The position numbers and the translations under genes are program-made. A stretch of DNA of 64,000 nucleotides, from positions 25,314,543 through 25,378,542 of the forward strand of contig NC_135048.1 in assembly GCF_051014685.1 (NCBI RefSeq), read 5' to 3'. How positions within the stretch are numbered: position 1 is the stretch's first letter; each line of letters opens with the position of its first letter. A model generated the notes under the pieces. It did not search any database and was not told where the DNA came from. It saw only the letters and a program-made list of their open reading frames with translations. This stretch comes from Ptiloglossa arizonensis (taxonomy: Eukaryota > Arthropoda > Insecta > Hymenoptera > Colletidae). Positions 34,359 to 47,939 of this stretch are shown here, one piece after another.

Positions 34359-35800
34359 GTAAGGGAAACGGTGTTTATTAACCGGGCGCGAAGCGGGGGT
34401 AACTTTACGCGCGTGAACGTCGCCTGGAAGTCGGCTGCTGCGTTGGCTCGCTAGTTTCGAACTGCGAATTAATACCAGCCACGGAGGCCCCGGGTGGACT
34501 TAAGGGCTTACGCGAATCGCTGTGGACCGAGCCGAAGATAATACTGCGGGTACACGCGGCCGGAATGAACGGGAATTAGGTGTTTCAGGTGAAGGAGAAT
34601 TAGGTTAACCGGCGGTTTTATTCCCCGTGTTCCTTCGTCCCTTGTCCCCGGTTCCTCCTCTCTTTCACTTTTTCATTTCGAGTGATACTAAAACCTTCCC
34701 ACTGTGACCGTCCGATGAGGGCGAACACGGGGGGCGTGGGGGGTGTGGGTGGCGCGGAGGTGGTGGTTCAGCGACCGCGTCAACGCCTCGCAGTCACCGT
34801 CACGGTTGCTCATTAATTTATCGGACGTAGAGTGACAAATTGCGGGGCCAAATGGCGCGAAAGCTAAAACGCAGTTCGGGGTGATCACAAAGCCTGAGGT
34901 GGATTAAAGTTGGAGTTCTCCAGCATCGAGCCGGGTCTCGCTCGTTCGCAATGGTGGACGTTTACGTTGTTGGTACGGTAAATACACCGACCGGGTCGTA
35001 AATTCGAGGCCATCCTACACCTTCATTGTTGCGTCTTGAATGGGAGGCGAAGAAAACGACCAACGACTCCGGGCGAGAACAAATAACGAAAATTACCATC
35101 TCTTTCCATCTTACCGTACCGTATACGCTTATTATGTAATTGCTGTTTAGCCCGACTGCGGAGGGATACTGTTTTAATGATTGCTTTACGACGCCATTAA
35201 GTTCTTCGGCCCGTGCCTTTTGTCTCGGTTAAGCAACGCGACAAAGGACCGCGCGATTAAGCAATAAAGTCGCTCGTGCACGCGTCGCGACGACCGTACT
35301 CCATAGATTGGGAAATGTTCCAGGGAACGACCGTGCGACCGTTTGCAAATTTAAGACGCGGAGTGGCGCACTTGAAGACGTAATTAAAAAGATAATAGAG
35401 GAGGCGCACGGAGTGGCGCGGGACCACTCGTTGGAAGTGCTGGAGATGGTTACTACGAGTGCCGGAGTTGGATGATACAGGTGCCGTTTTAAGGAAGTAC
35501 GTGCTCCGTGTCGTGTACCTTACACGGATGGAGACGAGATGTTTCCTTACGTCGCGAGGCACGGAATGGTTTCGAGGGCTTGATGAAATATTTGAAAATC
35601 GTGGGGAACCAAGGGCCAGCGGTACGAGTAATTAGAATCGCTGGTGAACGATGTTCTACGAAGTGGTGTCAAGTGGCAGTGGTTGTGGGAGCGATTCAAC
35701 GAGGGTAGACACGGGTGCCATTTGTTTTTTTAATGTGTACTCTGTATCGTACACTTTCTACGAATGGAAATTGTAGAAGAATTTGAGCTCGACGAGGTAT
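34359..35800. other. Beat intron, unique part
   Basis: Starts with the GTAAGG donor. Mixed CpG-moderate unique sequence without repeats or convincing open frames. From about 35450 the first diverged units of the downstream repeat begin to be visible ('gaggtattggaaaat'-like words). Confidence 0.6.
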
Positions 35801-36910
35801 TGGAAAATTGGTGAGGGATAAAAAGGCACTGGTGGTTACTCTGAGGAAAAGAAGACACGAGTACCATTTCCTAAAAATGTGTACTGTACGTTATATATTT
35901 CGGACAAGTGAGAATTAAATATAAAAGAGTGTACAGCTGGATGAGACTTTTGACAATTTTGAAGAACGATGAGACACTAAGATGGTTACTCGGACGAAGA
36001 AAAGACACGGGTACCATTTTTTTTTAAATATCTATTCTATATTGTATATTTCCTACGAATGGACATTATAGAAGAATTTGAACTCGACGAGGTATTGGAA
36101 AATTGGTGAGGGATAAAAAGGCACTGGTGGTTACTCTGAGGAAAAGAAGACACGAGTACCATTTCCTAAAAATGTGTACTGTACGTTATATATTTCGGAC
36201 GAATGAGAATTAAATATAGATGAGTGTACTGCTGGATGAGACTTTTGAAAATTTGGAAGAGCGAAGAGATACTAGAATGGTTACTTGAACGAAGAGAAGA
36301 CATGAGTACCATTTTTTTTTAAATATCTACTCCATATCGTACACTTTCTACGAATAGAAATTATAGAAGAATTTGAGCTCGACGAGGCATTGGAAAATTT
36401 CTGAGGGATAAGAAGGCACTGGTAGTTACTCTGACGAAAAGAAGACACGGGTACCATTTCCTAAAAATGTGTAATCTAGGTCATATATTTCGGACGAATG
36501 AGAATTAAAAAAAGAAGTGTACAGCTGGATGAGACTTTTGAAAATTTTGAAGAAAGATGAGACACTAGAATGGTTACTCGGACGAAGAGAAGACGCGGGT
36601 ACCATTTTTTTTTTAAATATCTATTCTATGACGTATACTTCCTACTGATGGAAATTATAGAAAAATTTAAGCTTGACAAGGTATTGGAAAATTTCTGTGG
36701 GATAAAAAGGCACTGGATAATTACTCTGAGAAGACACGGGTACCATTTCTTAAAAATCCGTACTCTACGTTATATATTTCGGACGAATAAAAATTAAATA
36801 TAAAAAAGTGTCCAACTTGATGAGACTTTTGAAAATTTTGGAGTACGATGAAGCACTGGGATGGTTACTCGGACGACGAGAAGACACGGTTACCATTTTT
36901 AAAAAATACG
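35800..36910. repeat. ~294 bp tandem repeat, ~4 copies
   Basis: 'gggataaaaaggcactggtg' recurs near 35816, 36109, 36403 and 36699. Each unit has two related halves with 'gaagacacgggtaccatttt' words and 'ttatatatttcggacgaatg'. Diverged copies extend on both sides, from about 35450 and to about 37420 (and again about 37570-37860). Confidence 0.9.
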
Positions 36911-38990
36911 TAGATAATATGGTACACAATGTACGGATGAAAATATAGAAAAGTTTCGAGCCTGACGAAATATTCGACGCGTCTGAATAATAAAGAGGTA
37001 CCAATGGGAGTAATTAAAATTGTTCGTTGGAAAGGTTGTTCGACACAGTGTAAATTGTGAGCAGTTCCACGAGCGAGATACGTTCTCCACATCGCGCAAC
37101 CGGTACGAAAGAAAATAAAATGTTTTTCTCTTTTTACGCGAAGAGTGAAATTTCTAAGCTTGATAAAACATTTGCAAATTCTTTGAGATGAAGAGGTGCC
37201 AGGAAACGTAATTAAGAACTTAATAGAGAAAGTGCCCGAAGTAGTATGGACTGTCAGAAGTGCTGAGGGGTGGTTACTTCAACGAGACTAAAATACGAGT
37301 TCCATTATAATAAAATACGTACTGCATCATGTATTTCGTGCAAATGAGAACGAAATGGTTTCTTTTTACCATAAAAAGCAGAACTTTTGAGCCGGAGGAA
37401 AAATTCGAAAATTGTGGAAAATGAAGATGCACCGAACGGAGAAAAATTAAATTCTACCACCGGAAAGGTGTCCGAGGTAACTTAAATTCTCGGCGATATC
37501 TCAGGTTACTCCGACGTAACGAAAAAAAGAACAAAAAAAAAAAGACAAAAAAGAAAGGAAAGAAAAAAAAAACAGAAACGCACACGAGTACCATTTCGAT
37601 AAAATACACACCGTCCAACCAAATGCTTCCGCGTACACCGTACTTCCTACGAACAGAAAATAAAATGTTTACCCCTTTTACGCGGAGAGTTTCTGAGCTC
37701 GATAAAAACGTTTGCAAATTCTTGGAACTAAAGAGGGACACGGAGAAACGTAATTAAAAAGTTAACAGAGTGCCCGACGACGTAGTACCGACCATCGCGC
37801 AACGTCACGAGCGTGGATAAGATACGAGTACCACCCGGTAGAATGAAATACGCACTCGGTGACATAAACGTGTGTGCGAAATGAAACTGTAATATTTTCT
37901 TTCTCGAACGAAACGAGAGAAGAAGAAAAACAAAGAAAATATATACGATACGAAAAAAAACAGAACTTCGTGACTACGCGCGTACACGAATGGCGAAATT
38001 TTCGCAAAACAGCTTGTTCCCGGTTCGTTAAGGGTGATTGGCCTCGAATTTACGATACACGCGGTACGTACACGCCCTCTTCGTTTACGCTACGAACGAT
38101 CGAATATACCCGTTGAATAAACATTCGACGCCCACTTTAAAAGAGCCGTATTTCAATTATTTGTTTCGCGACGCGCCTCGCGGTGTATAAGTGGGAAACT
38201 TAAATAACGTTCGGACAAACTCGTCGGGCCGTGATGGTTGGATGCAACGGTGACGGTGTGGGGAGTGGGGGGTGGTGGGTGGGGTGTATCGGAGTGGTAT
38301 CTCGGTTGTTGGAAACGATACGGTATTCAGATCGCAAATACGCGGCGACGGACTGCGAAGTGTTAACGCCCAGTGACTTGAGTCGAGGGGCGTTATGCTT
38401 GCCAATTTTCGGGTTTGCACGGTGTCTCCCGTTATGGGAATACAAGTTCGCTGGTGGATCGACGCAACGTTCCGAATCACGGACGAAACTTTCCGTGGAT
38501 AGTCTCTGCCTTCTCTGATTTCGAACTCCGTGCGGAAAAAATTCCGCTGCGCCGGGAGTAATAACCAAACTTCGACGCGAACCGAGCGGCCCGACCGGGC
38601 GTAAGACGCTCTTAATATTTATGCACGGGGAGCATTTTCGTTGGAAGGATTTCGGTTGAGGGCGGGAGGAACACGGGACACTCCTACCCCCCATCCCCAC
38701 CCCGTCAAGGAATGAAATTTTTCCACGGACCTCTTTTACGCGCGCGAGCCAACCAGCTACCCCGAAAAATTACGCGGCGAAATCACCGCGAGATAGGAAC
38801 ACGGAATTTTTTACCGGAAAAAGACGTTTTTTGATAAAATCCTACGGGACGTTCCCTCGTGTACCGAAATTTTTCACCAACACAACGTCCACCGGAAAAA
38901 CAAAACGGCGAACGTACCGGACTCTATTCCGGGGGCGCGAAATCTTCACGGGCGTTTCTCGCTTACAACGCGTTCAACGTTCCGACGCTG
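36911..38990. other. Degenerate repeat flank and unique CpG-rich sequence
   Basis: To about 37860, degraded copies of the previous repeat occur ('gagtaccattt', 'gaaaataaaatgttt'), with an A-rich tract at 37518-37572. From 38000 to 38990 the sequence is unique and CpG-rich. An overlapping 166-codon minus frame (38200-38700) has no recognisable domain. Confidence 0.5.
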
Positions 38991-40325
38991 GATGGAGGTG
39001 GAGGATCGGGCAGTTTAAGTTTCTTTGGGAAAAATCGTGATGCTTTAGGATTCATTGGGAAAACTCGGGTAGCTTCGGTTCTTTGGGGAAGAATACTTTG
39101 GCTTAGGATTCTTTGGGGAAATTCGTGTAGCTTTAGTTTTTTGGGGGAAAATTCGTGCAGCTTTATTTTCTTTAAGAAAATTCGGGTAGCTTAGGTTTCT
39201 TTGAGAAAAATTGTGCAGCTTTAGATTCTTTGGGAAAATTCGTGTAGCTTTAGTTTTTTGGGGAAAAATCGTGCAGCTTTAGTTTCTTTAGGAAAACTCG
39301 GGTAGCTTTAGTTTCTTTGGGCAAAATTGTGCAGTTTTAGATTCTGTGGGAAAATTCGTGTAGCTTTAGTTTTTTGGGAAAAATCGTGCAGCTTTAGTTC
39401 CTTTAAGAAAATTCGGGTAACTTAGGTTTCTTTGGGAAAAATTGTGCAGCTTTAGATTCTTTGGGAAAATTCGTGCAGCTTTAGTTTTTTGGGGGAAAAA
39501 TCGTGCAGCTTTAGTTCCTTTAAGAAAATTCGTGTAGCTTTAGTTTTTTGGGAAAAATTTGTGAAACTTTAGTTTTTAAGAGAAAAAATCTTGTGGCTTT
39601 AGTTTCTTTGGAAGAAATAGTGTATTTTTAGTTTCTTTGAAAACAATCCTGCATCTTTAACTTTTTGGAAAAAATCGGGCAGTATAGGTTTCATTGGGAA
39701 AAATCGTAATGCTTTAGCTTCATTGGGAAAACTCGGGTAGCTTCGGTTCTTTGGAGAAGAATTCTTTGAGAAAATTCGTGTAGCTTTAGTTTTTTGGGTA
39801 AAAATTGTGCAGCTTTAGTTCCTTTAGGAAAACTCGGGTAGCTTTAGTTTTTTGAGGAAAAATTTTTCAACTTTAGATTCTTTGGGAAAATTCGTGTAGC
39901 TGTAGTTTTTAGGGGAAAATTCGTGAAACTTTAGTTTTTCGGGGAAAAATCTTGCAGCTCTAGTTCCTTTCGAAGAAATAGTACATTTTTAATTTCTTTG
40001 AAAACAATCATGCACCTTTAATTTTTTGAAAAAAATCGGGTAGCTTTAGTTTCTTTGGGAAAAATTGTGCAGCTTTGATATCTTTGGGAAAATTCGTGTA
40101 GCTTTATTATCTTTGGCAAAACTCGAATAGTTTCATTTTCTTTAGAAAAAATCGTGCAGTTTTATTTTCTTTGGAAAAATTCGTAAAGCTTCAGTTTCTT
40201 TGGAGAAAATCGTGCAGTTTTAGTTTTTCGAGAAGAAATCGTGCAGCTTTAGTTTCTTTGAGTAAAACCGTGCAACTTTAATCCCTCTGGGAAAACTCGT
40301 GCAGCTTTAGTTTCTTTGTTGTTGA
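38990..40325. repeat. ~32 bp minisatellite, ~40 copies
   Basis: Imperfect head-to-tail copies of 'gtgcagctttagtttctttg' plus 'ggaaaaatc'. Unit length is about 29-34 bp, with many single-base changes. Higher-order duplication is apparent (for example the ~170 bp stretches at 39125-39290 and 39230-39400). The array lies in the intron between exons 34223-34358 and 42831-42964. Confidence 0.9.
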
Positions 40326-40800
40326 TCAACGCGAACAATGCGTGGCGAATGTACAACGTGTAATGCAATTTGTTGATAAAATTGACGGATGATGTTCCGC
40401 GTTGGAAATATATTTGAAAAATTCCGGCACGCTTAATACGTAGAGTTATTTACGTGGCTCGAAACGGTGTAAAAGTCGAGTTTTATTCCACGTGTTCACG
40501 GTATTACAAGCGCGGACTCGTCGCGGAGTGTTTTACATTTATTTTATGCGGCTAACGCAATTATTACGGGGATAAAGTTATCGCGACTCCTGGATCGTAC
40601 ACCGCAAGATTTCTTAAATCGCGATCGGGTTGGATTTATGGAATCGTGCTCGAAACGTTCCCTGCCACGCATCTGCATAGCTTATCGTACAGGTTATGCT
40701 ACACGACTTTAGTTTATCACTTTATTCACGTCACGCTTCGATTCTCGTTTAATTCCGTCGTCATCGTCGCCCAACACTCCGTATTATTCATCATTCTTTG
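40326..40800. other. Unique AT-rich intronic sequence
   Basis: Unique sequence; no repeats or open frames of note. Confidence 0.4.
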
Positions 40801-40804
40801 TCAT

Positions 40805-41350
40805 TCGGTATATAAATAATTGAAATTCATTTGACGAAAAATCAAATGGAAATTATTTTTCGCTAACCCCGACGGGGGCTTTAAACAAAATAATACGGTC
40901 GGTGAAGCGGGAAGAAGTCGTGAAAAATATTATCGATTCGGGATACCAAAAATTATTATTATCATATCGCGTGAAATATCTATCCCCTGATCGTATTTTT
41001 AAATATTTTCGTTCCAAAATTCACCGTATTCGAGGCAGATACGATTTTGAGCTTTTCAGAGGATAAGCAGCTGTCTGCCCGAATCCTACCTTTTACGCGA
41101 TATTATTTAAAAAGGCTTTCGACCGAATCATTTCATACGAATAATTGAAATCCGTTTTACGAAGAATCGAATGAACATTATTTCTCCGTTACCCCGGAAT
41201 AGGTTTCAAACAAAACAGTACGATCGGTGCAGGGAAAGAAAACACAGGGAAATATCGTCGATTCGTCGTATCAAAAATTATTATTATCATCGTATCTATA
41301 ATACATCCTCCTCTCGATCGTATATTTAATTATTCTCGTTCGCGAGTTCA
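40805..41350. repeat. Two-copy ~325 bp duplication
   Basis: Segments at about 40806-41040 and 41128-41350 share 'aataattgaaattc/ccg', 'accaaaaattattattatca' and 'cgtatttttaaatattttcg'-like words, at roughly 75-80% identity by eye. Confidence 0.75.
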
Positions 41351-42830
41351 CCGCTTTGGATAAAAGATACGATTTTCCAATCCAGTCGTAGGACGAACGA
41401 AAATAACGGTCGTTCGCGCGACATAATAAAATCGTCTTCGACGAATTAATTTGTTCTTCGAATTATCGCGAACCGTCGCCGGTAACCGGGAATGCAAGAC
41501 AAAAGGGATTTCATCATCTCGAGAGATCAAGCGGTGGTACGATTTCAGGGAACTCGACCTCGAAATCCCGAACTTACATACGATTTTCCGCTCCCCGGCG
41601 TATTCGAAATTTCGAGAGCGTATGGCGGTGCAAGAAAAAAAGAAAACGAAAAAAAAAAAAAACGAAAAAACCGCTCGCGCGCACCAAACGAGAGGCAAAA
41701 TGGTTGCGTTTTATCGCCGCGGAATGTTTCCCAGTTTTCGGGTCTCGTGCCGGAAGATTTTCGTACGGGATATCTCGGCGCGGTGTTTGTTCTTCGATGA
41801 ATACCGTGTACCAGTCACTTGAAACGTTCCCCCGCCCTCCGCGAGCGCCACCCACTCGCCCCTCCCACCGCAGTCACCACCCATAGGAGAAGACCAAAGG
41901 AAAAAAGAAAGGAGACTACGACGAGCTCAAGAGGCTCTTGCAAATCATAAAAGCGATACGACGAAAAAGGAGCGGCGCCAGAGGATCCTTCCAACCACCC
42001 ACACCCCCTCTCTCTCCACTTCGAACCGTTCTCGTTATCCCGATAAAACGAAAACTCGGGAAACCGTGTTTCTCGAGAACGCGCGCGCAATCGTTCGCCT
42101 CTACTAGCGGGCCGTGCAAATCTCGCCGATCCGGGGGCGCGCCGCAAAGCGGAAGAAACAGAGGCGAGTGGGTGGGGGAACCGACCGATCCGACCCCCCA
42201 CCACTCCGATACGTGGACCGGTGGTGGGGATCACGGACGCGGCGCGCGGAAAAATATCAAACGCACCGTTCGAGAACACATCGTCGAAATATTTGGCACA
42301 GCCTCCTCTCGCGGTGCTCGATGCTACGGGAGGAGGACGAGGGGAGTGGCGGCGGTGGAGGCAGTGGGAACGGGGGGAGGGGGGACTGAAAGAGCCCGAG
42401 GACAATGGTGTCTCTCTTATGAATACATTACTTCGATATCGAAACGCGAGCGCGAATTGCCAGGCATAAAAGAAGAATTTTTCATCAGGCCGCGCGGCAC
42501 AGAGACATAGAGAAAGGTGTGGGGGGACAACGGGGGCGGGGAGGGGGCAGAGAGTAAACGAGATATGTATATATATATATATACACATATATATATGTGG
42601 AACCACCATCCTGGCTATATCGGTATGTCGGTGCATTCGGGAATCTTGAAAAGTTCCCCTTCCGCTCCTCCCTTCTCCCCCCCTCCTCCTCCGAAGCCCG
42701 TTTCGCGATACGTGCACGCTCGGTGCAAACCGGGGAGGGGCACGCGGGGGTACACCGAACGTCAAAGCGGCGTTTCGAACATGCCTCGCATACTTCCGGC
42801 CGTGTATACCTGCCGTCTCTTGTTCCGCAG
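41351..42830. other. GC-rich intronic block upstream of a Beat exon
   Basis: CpG-rich sequence with both strands open over long stretches (a 316-codon minus frame at 41815-42765 and a 190-codon plus frame at 41938-42510). Their translations are Arg/Ser/Pro/Gly-rich with a Tyr/Ile stretch from the TA microsatellite. Both are judged composition artefacts. It contains A-run 41650-41662 and ends at the exon acceptor. Confidence 0.55.
42565..42597. repeat. (TA)n microsatellite
   Basis: 'tgtatatatatatatatac' plus 'acatatatatatatgt', together self-complementary and about 235 bp upstream of the exon at 42831. Confidence 0.9.
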
Positions 42831-42964
42831 AATTACCCTCTCAAGGGCCGTCGATACACGGGTTAAGGAGGAAATACCGGATTGACGATACGGTGCGTTT
42901 GAACTGCACATCCGGACGGAGTAAACCCGCGGCCAATCTCACCTGGTACATCAACGACCGACAA
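42831..42964 (+). CDS. beat: Beaten path (Beat) family protein, exon with first half of Ig domain 2
   Basis: The acceptor is 'cgtctcttgttccgcag' and the donor is GTACGG. The first two bases complete the split codon left by exon 34223-34358 (giving Glu), followed by 44 codons ending in phase 0. Residues 1-6 read L-P-S-Q-G-P, the usual linker after Beat Ig1. Residues 15-25 are Y-R-I-D-D-T-V-R-L-N-C, with Cys25 the first cysteine of Ig2. Residues 31-38 read K-P-A-A-N-L-T-W, with core Trp38, and end with I-N-D-R-Q. Sequons are N24-C-T and N35-L-T. A frame read alone from upstream contains a stop, so the exon is only visible by its splice phase. The GTACGG donor is slightly non-consensus. Confidence 0.92.
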
Positions 42965-43314
42965 GTACGGGTTTGGTATACGCCGTTCGGAGTTTCGGAC
43001 CGACCGAACTCGCGGACTCGCGAATCCCCGCCGGCTCCCCGTAAGACGCGACCGATACCCCCTCTACCGCGAAACTATGGACCAATGCGCAGCCTCGGTG
43101 ATTCGAACCATTACGCACTGTCGACCGTGTCGTCCAGCGACCGATACGATCGAGCGACCGAAATCTGCGTAGAGATCGACGCGACATCGACGAAAGAACG
43201 AGACTTGGTACTGTTTGGGTAATCGTTCGAAAAATTAGACGTATTGTACGTCTTGTGTTGCGTAATGTATGTTACGAGATATGTCACGGTTCGAGACAAA
43301 TGCGCGTTTTTATT
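42965..43314 (+). other. Beat intron, segment between exon and piggyBac relic
   Basis: Starts with the GTACGG donor. The frame continues open to 43222, but the translation after the donor is low-complexity and not Ig-like. Unique sequence. Confidence 0.6.
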
Positions 43315-43329
43315 TTAACCCTTTCGCTA

Positions 43330-44109
<780 letters not shown>

Positions 44110-44399
44110 TATTGTGTTCGACATTAAATACTTTCGTAATTTCGTTATATTGTATTAAAAAATATTATACGACCATTACAATATAATATATAAAAAAAAA
44201 ATTACGATTACAAAGTTTTATATTTTATAAAATAAAACTATATTACCAAATATAAGAAATATCATTGTGAAATTTCGAGAACAAGAAACGACTTCTACTT
44301 ACTTCGTAGCATTCCATACCTCGGTGTGAACTATTCAGTAGTGCGTTCCGTTCATAGCTATCACATTTTCTCACAAGCGTTCCGTAGCGAAAGGGTTAA

Positions 44400-46172
44400 T
44401 GTTTAGGTGAGTTTTTTTTTTGAGTTATTTGGTTATTTGAAATTGGAACGAAATGTTTTCTTGTGTTATTTTTTCGTTCGATTATGGATTCTTTGGGATA
44501 TTTTCTCGAGTATTTTGTAATTTTCTTGCGTCGAGAAACGCGGATTTGAATATAGTGTCTCGTGTGTATATGTTCAGGGAATGTGTTAGCGAAAGGTAAA
44601 TGAAGAGACTGGGCGAAGGCAGTGATTGAATTGAGTATGGATGATAACTGAGTTCGTTTAGGAGAACATGGTCATTCGTATAACACTTGGGTATATTTGT
44701 GGAGAAAATTTTAGATGGTGTAATTTTCCAAGTAATTGTTGACAAATATTGTAAATTAAATAATTGCAACCAGTTGTCAAAAATGTACAGATGATGAAGC
44801 GATCAAAGGGACTTTAACATCTTCGTTCAATATTCGATGTATTATAATTCATCGAACGTGTACACGAAAATGACGAATTAAATAATATAAATCAGAATCT
44901 CGCGAAGAAAAGATAAAACGAACCATGGAATTGAACGAAGAAAAAACCAAGAAAATTCTCACAATTATTTTAAAAAGGTTACAGTAAAATATATAGTAAA
45001 TTACTCAAAATTTTTCGTCGTTTTGTAGTAACGTACAATTATTTGTTACTTCATTCGAACCGAGTGATCGAAATAGAAAATAATTTGAGAACAATTCAAT
45101 ACAAACGTAAGATACGTTCAATTTTCAACGTTATTTTAAAAATAAGAATGATAAAATATTTAAAGTAATTATTTCGAACGATTGCATCGTATTGGAAATC
45201 GACGAAAATCGAGTGGAAAATTCTCGAGTAAAATAAATCCGAAATGGTGGCTCGAGACTCAATTTCTAAACTAAATTTTTTCCTCGCAAAAGTTGCTCGT
45301 TGTGCGAACCCGTTCGTCCGTTTCAACGCACTTGATTGGTCGCCGGGAGCAGCGAGTCGCTCGTATTTTTACGGTCGCCGCGACCACGTGCGTAATCGTT
45401 GCTAAATTTTTCGTAAACTTCGTGCAGATTGGTCGACAACGCGTAACGGTTCTTAGATCGACGAGTCGATCTCCGGATATCCAGAGTATCTCCGTTTTCC
45501 TAACCGTGCTCTCCGAACGGAGAGAAAAGAAAAAGAAAAGAAACACTTACTTCGGTTCCACGACCAACGCGAAGCTGGTACCGCACAACCTTTTCCGCTG
45601 ATGAGGCAAATGAGATCGTGTAACATTTGGGTCAGCTTTATTACGGACAAAGACGAGAGTGAAATAATATATTTCACTTCGGTGTGATGTGAAATTCATT
45701 TTAAGTGCATACCGTAAAGTTCAACGAGACAGTTCAGTTCCTCCAAGTCGAAGATTTTGAATTTCGAATTACGTGTTCCTTGGGTCTGAACGAACTCGTA
45801 ACAAGTTTCGTGATAATGCAATGAACATCGTAACGTCGACGAAGTGGTGGAATTTTCTTGAAAAATATTTCGAGTCGAATATTTCCGTGAAACGATCATT
45901 TGCTCGGAGGAGAATCGGATCACAATGGTAACAACAATTACGGAACGGTATTTTTTCGTACGGAGCAACGAACTTGTTCCTAACTTCACTTCGCGGGATG
46001 GATCGACTAAATGAAAGGGGCGAACTTTGCGCACCACTGGTCCAGAAGCTGCAAACTTTTCCGTAGTTATCGAGTGCAATGAAAAGTGCTATTCTATCCA
46101 CTTTTTAACCGACTTCGTGTTACCATAAGATGAATAAGGTATCTCTCGGAGCACTTTTGTTTTCATCGGAAA
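44400..46172. other. Unique AT-rich intronic sequence
   Basis: Mostly unique AT-rich DNA; 45290-45600 is somewhat more GC. Open frames of 74-127 codons on both strands overlap each other and show no domain. No gene called. Confidence 0.45.
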
Positions 46173-46439
46173 ATGGAGATATCTGGTTCTGGCGCCGGAC
46201 TCTTCGATTATAGTCGGGTCGAAGACAGAATCGACTTGGTAGCTACCACTCCTTCCGATAAGGGAAATTCTTTTCCTTTGTTCGACGGTGACCATTGGGG
46301 AGAGGAGAAATTTAGACGTCTTCGGGGTTGCTCTTTCTCCTCTAGCTATCGCTTATTAGCATGTGACCCGTTCTCGGGCACATTCGATGTCTACGAATCC
46401 GAGTTCGATTTTGCGAACAAAGTCGCGGAGAAATTTCGA

Positions 46440-47115
46440 GAAATTTTATCCATAACGTCGAACAATTTGAAATTTGCAGAAATTTTATTTATTACGACGA
46501 ATAATTTGAAATTTGGAAAAATTTTATTTGTAACGACGTATAGTTTGAAGTTTTATGAAATTTTATTTAGAATGAATAATTTGAAATTTTATGAAATTTT
46601 ATTTATAACGAGTAATTTGAAATTTAGAGAAATTTTATTTATAACGAATAATTTGAAATTTAGAGAAATTTTATTTAGAACGAATAATTTGAAATTTAGA
46701 GAAATTTTATTTAGAACGAATAATTTGAAATTTGGAGAAATTTTATTTAGAACGAATAATTTGAAATTTAGAGAAATTTTATTTATAACGAATAGTTTGA
46801 AATTTAGAGAAATTTTATTTATAACGAATAATTTGAAATTTAGAGAAATTTTATTTATAACGAATAGTTTGAAATTTTATGAAATTTTATTTATAACGAA
46901 TAATTTGAAATCTTATGAAATTTTATTTATAACGAATAATTTGAAATTTAGAGAAATTTTATTTAGAACGAATAATTTGAAATTTAGAGAAATTTTATTT
47001 ATAACGAATAGTTTGAAATTTAGAGAAATTTTATTTAGAACGAATAATTTGAAATTTAGAGAAATTTTATTTAGAACGAATAATTTGAAATTTAGAGAAA
47101 TTTTATTTAGAACGA
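46440..47115. repeat. 36 bp minisatellite, ~18 copies, continuously open in one frame
   Basis: Copies of 'aatttgaaatttagagaaat' plus 'tttatttagaacgaat', period 36 with occasional 33 or 39 bp units. Every length change is a multiple of three, so a plus-strand frame from 46173 to 47186 (337 codons) stays open. It has about 85 non-repeat codons, then about 18 copies of a twelve-residue N-N-L-K-F-R-E-I-L-F-R-T-like repeat, then about 20 more codons. No signal peptide or known domain is visible. The simplest reading is an AT-rich minisatellite in the Beat intron; a lineage-specific coding exon is possible but unsupported. Confidence 0.9.
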
Positions 47116-47186
47116 CGAATAATTTGATTCAAAGACTCATAAATAAGAGCGAAGGGGTTTATTTAAACGCTGGAAATAATAGGTGA

Positions 47187-47930
47187 GATTTATCGGGGTT
47201 AGGTATTAATAACAGCAATTTCGTTAGACGTTTGAGTAACGCAATTGATGAATTGATAAACGTGTCGAAAACAGGAAATAGTAATTAAAAGGAATTAGTG
47301 GAAATCTTTTTTGTACAATTTCAAGAAACGAAAGGTGTGTCGAAGGTATCATTATTAAGTATTTAATAATAATAAAATGTTCGAAATGATCTGAAGAAGG
47401 TAAACAGCTCGCTAAAATTTATTTTACCAATCGAGCCAATTCTGTCTTCGTATCGACCGATGGAGGGGTTCTTTACACGATTTCGGTGATCGGATACACC
47501 ATCGAGGGAAAAAAACGTAGTCCACGGGCGATAACTATTTCAAATATTAGGATTATGGAGAAAGAATCCGTCAAATCAATTTGGGTTACCAGTTCAGCGA
47601 TTCGATCAGCCGATTTTCAGAAATAGAATCGCCCTCTTGCCTCTGGGTTTTGCTCGCGTTTCGTTCTCGCGTTACATCGAATTTGAATTTCGTGGCTGAC
47701 AGGGAACCGGCGCACTTTATACGCCGATCGAACTTTAGGCTCGGGCCTTTTAAATATTGTAGAATTCGTATATCGGGTTTCGAAATAAAAATTTAACCGG
47801 TTAGGAAAATACTTCACCGATGCGATCGGATCGATAGATTCGTTTCTCTCTACCAAACGAGTTTTACGTAATCAGTCGTTGCCTGCAAAGAGAATCCTGT
47901 CTGAATTCAGGTTGGAACTGATCGAACGAT
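47187..47930. other. Unique intronic sequence
   Basis: No repeat, domain or RNA gene recognised. Confidence 0.4.
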
Positions 47931-47939
47931 TCGGTATAC

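Noticed and set aside
41815..42765. 316-codon minus-strand open frame
   Set aside because: Lies in a CpG-rich block open on both strands; the translation includes a Tyr/Ile stretch from a TA microsatellite. No domain.
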